Below are positions 60,736 to 64,000 of a DNA stretch of 64,000 bases, one piece after another. Origin of the DNA: Tetrastigma voinierianum (lineage: Eukaryota; Streptophyta; Magnoliopsida; Vitales; Vitaceae). Positions within the stretch are counted from its first letter, which is position 1; every line of letters starts with the position of its first letter. The notes below the pieces were generated by a model that was not told the origin of the DNA, did not search any database, and was given only the letters and a program-made list of their open reading frames with translations. The stretch is taken from contig JAEQBH010000193.1 of NCBI GenBank assembly GCA_016808115.1, positions 2,480,001 through 2,544,000 of the forward strand, written 5' to 3'. Made by a program: the position numbers and the translations under genes.

Positions 60736-60985
60736 TGGTGCCCTAGTGAGAAAGAAAGGCAGTGAACTGGTGATTCGCATCATAAGTTTTGGTGCAATCT
60801 CATTTATTTTTTATTTTATAATTTTTCCCCATTTGCAGTTCACTGCAAGGGAGTTTGAAGATTTCACTGCAGGGAGTTTGAAAACTTCCCTGTGCAGACT
60901 GTTACCATTGTTTTTATTTTAGCTAACAAATAACCTTTTTGTTAGTCTATTTTTTGTTGGTTTCTTGCTGTGATAATACAAGCTT

Positions 60986-62150
60986 ATGCAAAGGGGGATA
61001 AACAGCAGCAGATTGAAAGCAGATGCTTCAATTGAAGAGGGTTTTGAAGTTAGCTTGCACACCAATCAGAGGGAGACCCCACCTGAAGAGCAGCAGAGCC
61101 AACAGGGGGTTCATCATGAACCCAATGCATACCGATCAATGAGGGATCACATTCACCCACTAAGGGTGAGTGCACCCTCATGCATTATACCCTCGCAGAG
61201 CATGTAAGGGGAAGAGAGACCTGGCCTTAGGCCCTAAGCCCCGACTTTTCATGGTATGGAAAATGAAAACCATACACACACATATCTGGATTTTAAGGAA
61301 GTTTGCACGACTTTCAAGGAAGGTGCATTCAGGTGACTCCCTGTTTTAAGCCGAAGGCTTTCCCTTTGACTGAAAAAGATAAAGCCAAAATTTGGCGAAC
61401 TCACTAAGGCCAAGGACCATCGTGAACTAGGCCGAAGCAAAGGAATTTTTGAAGAAGTTCTTCGCTCATAAGACCAACAACCCGGGCGAGGAAGATTCAT
61501 ACCTTTGCAAACTTCATGACAAGGAAAAGTTTTACCAAGGCCGGAAAGGTATCTGAAACCATCGTTGCATGCCCTCAATTGGCTTTTAAGATACATGGAT
61601 GTTGGTGAACCATTTACCATGGAATGTCCCCTTCCCATGAAACAACTCCCGAAACCATGTGTGGAGGGGACTTCCTTAGCAAAAATCCTTGAAGCCATGG
61701 ACTTTTTGAACTACGCGGTTGAAACTCCGCGTGGACGGGATGAGCAGAACCCAAGGGAGAGGTGAGGAGAATGAAACCAACAAAGAAACCCGAGGGGAGT
61801 ACATGCGCTGCTGACGGAGGATATGGGAATTAAAGGCTGTTGTCCACCCTAAATAGAAGGGATGAAGAACTTGAACAGAGTAGCCACCCGTGAGGTACAA
61901 GCAGTACCGAGGCATCTATGCCCCAGCCAACCATGTCACAATCTTCCAGTCATCAAGGAGAGCACTGTCCAATTTCCCCCTCAGTAAGGGAAATGATGGC
62001 TGAAAATGCAAATGTTGTGGGCCAAAATAGGCCACCAATTGATGCCCAGTATGGAAATACTTATAATCCCAACTGGAAGAACCACCCCAACTTGGCCTAG
62101 AAGCCTAAACCTCCCGTGATATGGGTGTTCCACTCAGGCACATCGCCAAA
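60986..62150 (+). pseudogene. Athila-type Gag, second copy
   Basis: ATG at 60986 (MQRGINSSRLKADASIEEGF), then SLHTNQRETPPEEQ, and VSAPSCIIPS before a frame break at about 61207. Shifted pieces retain FKEVCTTFKE-like (61290), a degraded capsid block (61620-61760: CGGDFLSK-like, ALNYAVET) and NANVVGQNRPPIDAQYGNTY with NPNWKNHPNLA (61918-62100), the conserved C-terminal linker. Length and order match the first copy at 58405. Not functional. Confidence 0.85.
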
Positions 62151-62797
62151 GAATAAAGTGGCTCACTCTCTCAAGAAAGAAAGAGCTAATTAACTTCATA
62201 TCACCTGTTGAGAAGGCCATCGGAATTTGGGCAAGGTAGGAATTTTGTGGAGGAGAAGAAAACTATCAATGCTCGATAAACAAAGAATAGAAAGGTAGAA
62301 AGCTCCACATGGACAAAGAATTGATGGGCTTCACAAAATCCTATATAAAAACAAATTGATACCATACGTATCCACGCAGCCCGACAATCAACCTCGTGTG
62401 TCGGAGAAAGGAGGTTCCCTCCTCCCAGACACTACCCAATCCTGGGTGGTGCATGAACTAAGTTTCCCAAATGAGCCCGTACACAAATGGATGAAGTCCA
62501 GCCATTATCACCTCGAGGAGCGGAAGTGAAATTGAAAAATGGTCCTAAACCTACAAGTTAGACCAAAGAAAAAGAAGATATGGAGCCGGAACACATAATC
62601 ATTAATGAGGATCTCGATGAAGAAAGCATGCTAACCCCCCATTTTCCCAAGCACCGAGAGACAAAAGAAGGGCTTCAAACAAGAAGGCATCCCGGAACGC
62701 GAGGCAAGGTGGAACATCCCCTCGCTTGATACAGATCAAACAAACAACCTATGCTAAATTTGGCTGACCAGCACCGCCAAAAAAGGGGTCAGTACAC
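62151..62797 (+). other. Gag-protease spacer
   Basis: Lysine- and glutamate-rich broken frames. It is homologous to 59770-60046 in the first copy and to 25760-26280 in the gag-only element. Confidence 0.5.
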
Positions 62798-63290
62798 ATG
62801 AAGGCCTTCCTCACCGAACAAGTCACTTCTACTTCATCCAGCAGTGTAAAACCCTCGTTTGAAAGAAGAATGATCCGCGTAATCCCCACCATCTCAGTCA
62901 ACATTAGAGGGACCTACATAGACAAAGCACTATTGGATTTGGGAGCCAATGTCAACTTACTGCCATATTCTAATGTGCTGCCAGCTAGGTTCGGGGGGGT
63001 CGGTTTACCAACATCACCCTATCATTAAAGGTGATCGAGATATGAAAAACACCAAAGGGATAGCTGCAGAGATGTCTTGGTAAAGGTAGATGATTTCATT
63101 ATCCGTGATTTTGGTTCCCTGATATAGAGCCACGGCGCAGAGCACTCACCAAAATTCCATCATACTTGGGAGGCCATTTTTATTACGCTAATGCTATAAC
63201 TCAACCCACTGACTGGGTTATGCTCACCTTCTGGCAATACTTGACTCTGGAGCTCAATATTTTCACTGATGTTATGGATGTCGCCCCAGG
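62798..63290 (+). pseudogene. Athila-type aspartic protease
   Basis: The open piece (62798-63028) starts MKAFLTEQVTSTSSSSVKPS. It carries ALLDLGANVNLLPYS, with the retropepsin active site DLGA at 62936-62947. After a frameshift, ITLSLKVIEI, a TPKGIA-like flap region and SIILGRPF (about 63150) mark the C-terminal half. It is better preserved than the copy at 26280. In an active element it would process the polyprotein. Confidence 0.85.
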
Positions 63291-63909
63291 ATAGGAGCAG
63301 AGTCACAAGTCCCCGCTTCTGCAGACAGTGAAGAAAACCCAGATCTCATGGGGGAACCCAAGTAAGAGGAATTAATTGAGAACTTAAGAAGGGGCCGATG
63401 AAGATCAACCGTGACGCTTCACTCTTCCGTGATCCTGCCATGCCACTAAAGAACCAAAGAGCAGAACGCTTAACAAACTGTGAGCAATAGAAAGCTAAAC
63501 TCATCCCCATGCGAGCACCTCACCGTGTGCATGAAGGTTTCCTCCTCCTGACCCCCATGAGTAGTCTCTTGGTCAAGATCACAGGGAGTGGTTCCAGCCA
63601 GAACCCGGAAACCACTCCAAATTTTAGTTAGATTTTTGTTTTGCCTTTATTTCAAATTTTAATTTAGGATTTTCATTGCGTCCTTAATTTCCAAATGTAA
63701 TTTTTCATTTTTCTAGCTTAACTTCTCATAATTTTTGGTCCTCATATTATTACAAAGTACCAGCACATTGTGAGGGTCACCTTTGCCCCAGAATTTCAAA
63801 GCCAGGAAAATTTTCGCAGAACTCCGTAAATTCGTAGTCACAAAATTCCCCGCAACCCGCAACTGTTCATCTTCCTCCTCCCCAACCCCTGTTTCCTCAA
63901 CCCTCCGCT
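63291..63909 (+). other. Post-protease tail
   Basis: Includes GAGTGGTTCCAGCCAGAACC (63589), the same block as 27067 in the gag-only element, where RT would normally begin in autonomous relatives. Sequence to about 63909 is T-rich and non-coding. Confidence 0.5.
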
Positions 63910-64000
63910 TGACGCCCCGAAATTAAATTTCTAATCTTTTGAGTCATTCAATTAATGGTCATTAAAAGCCATTAATTGTTCATATCTTCCCAACTACCCC
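63910..64000 (+). repeat. Possible start of another gypsy LTR
   Basis: TGACGCCCCGAAATTAAATT begins at 63910 and resembles the TGTAACACCCCGAAAT/TGTGACGCCCC openings elsewhere in the window. Only 91 bases are visible. Confidence 0.25.

Larger units (their letters stand above)
56840..63909 (+). mobile_element. Athila-type element with two tandem internal regions
   Basis: Order: full LTR (56840-58126), primer site, gag (58405-59766), a short post-gag part to about 60046, a partial LTR (about 60047-60715), a second primer site (60718-60735), a second gag (60986-62150), protease (62798-63290) and tail. No RT is seen before the window ends, so the 3' end is unknown. The structure suggests unequal or illegitimate recombination between two copies. 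Confidence 0.75.

Noticed and set aside
1..64000. Intact host gene or gene cluster
   Set aside because: Every recognisable coding stretch belongs to a transposon family and the remaining ORFs are short, without domains or homologous preservation.

Overview
The window looks like nuclear DNA of a flowering plant, probably a eudicot. The evidence is a dense nest of plant LTR retrotransposons (Ty3/gypsy of the Athila/Tat and Tekay/Del chromovirus types, and Ty1/copia), CACTA and probable PIF/Harbinger DNA transposons, AT microsatellites, and AT-rich sequence with no bacterial gene organisation. I found no intact host gene, no rRNA or tRNA gene and no CRISPR array. Almost every coding region is a decayed transposon polyprotein with frameshifts and stops. 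The species cannot be fixed from sequence alone. Layout: 1-6010 is non-coding Athila/Tat-like tail and LTR-like sequence, including a field of GTCGCGAC-type short repeats, and ends in a four-copy tandem array of the tRNA-Asp primer binding site (6016-6360). 6361-12488 is a truncated minus-strand CACTA element with a transposase pseudogene and subterminal repeats; 12489-13834 ends in a second CACTA-type terminus. 13835-19115 is a minus-strand LARD-like derivative of an Athila-type LTR family. 19191-30177 is a Tekay/Del-like gypsy remnant on plus. It is broken by a copia-type solo LTR (19692-21406, target duplication AAGAA) and by a complete gag-only Athila-type element (22857-29820, target duplication GAGAG). 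30178-33657 is the LTR and pol end of another gypsy element on minus. 33658-45199 is a long minus-strand Tekay/Del element with recognisable gag, protease, RT, RNase H and integrase; its upstream LTR is split by a plus-strand gypsy LTR (41216-43374). About 45.5-56.84 kb is a minus-strand copia element. Its RT is split by a gypsy LTR (48676-52333), which itself contains a Harbinger-like transposon (48784-50229) carrying a GC-rich gene-5'-end-like segment and a palindromic promoter-like array. An Athila-type solo LTR (55060-56356, target duplication CTCAA) sits just upstream of the copia gag. 56840 to the window end is an Athila-type element with two tandem internal regions separated by a partial LTR. 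How it fits together: one Athila-type LTR family (starts TGATTAGTG/TGATTAGTA, tRNA-Asp primer site) appears as a gag-plus-protease element, a gag-less element, a solo LTR and a rearranged tandem. This shows non-autonomous amplification, recombination and nested insertion in one place. Many differences between copies and many in-frame stops fall at CAG/CTG positions, which suggests either decay of methylated cytosines or systematic base-calling error.
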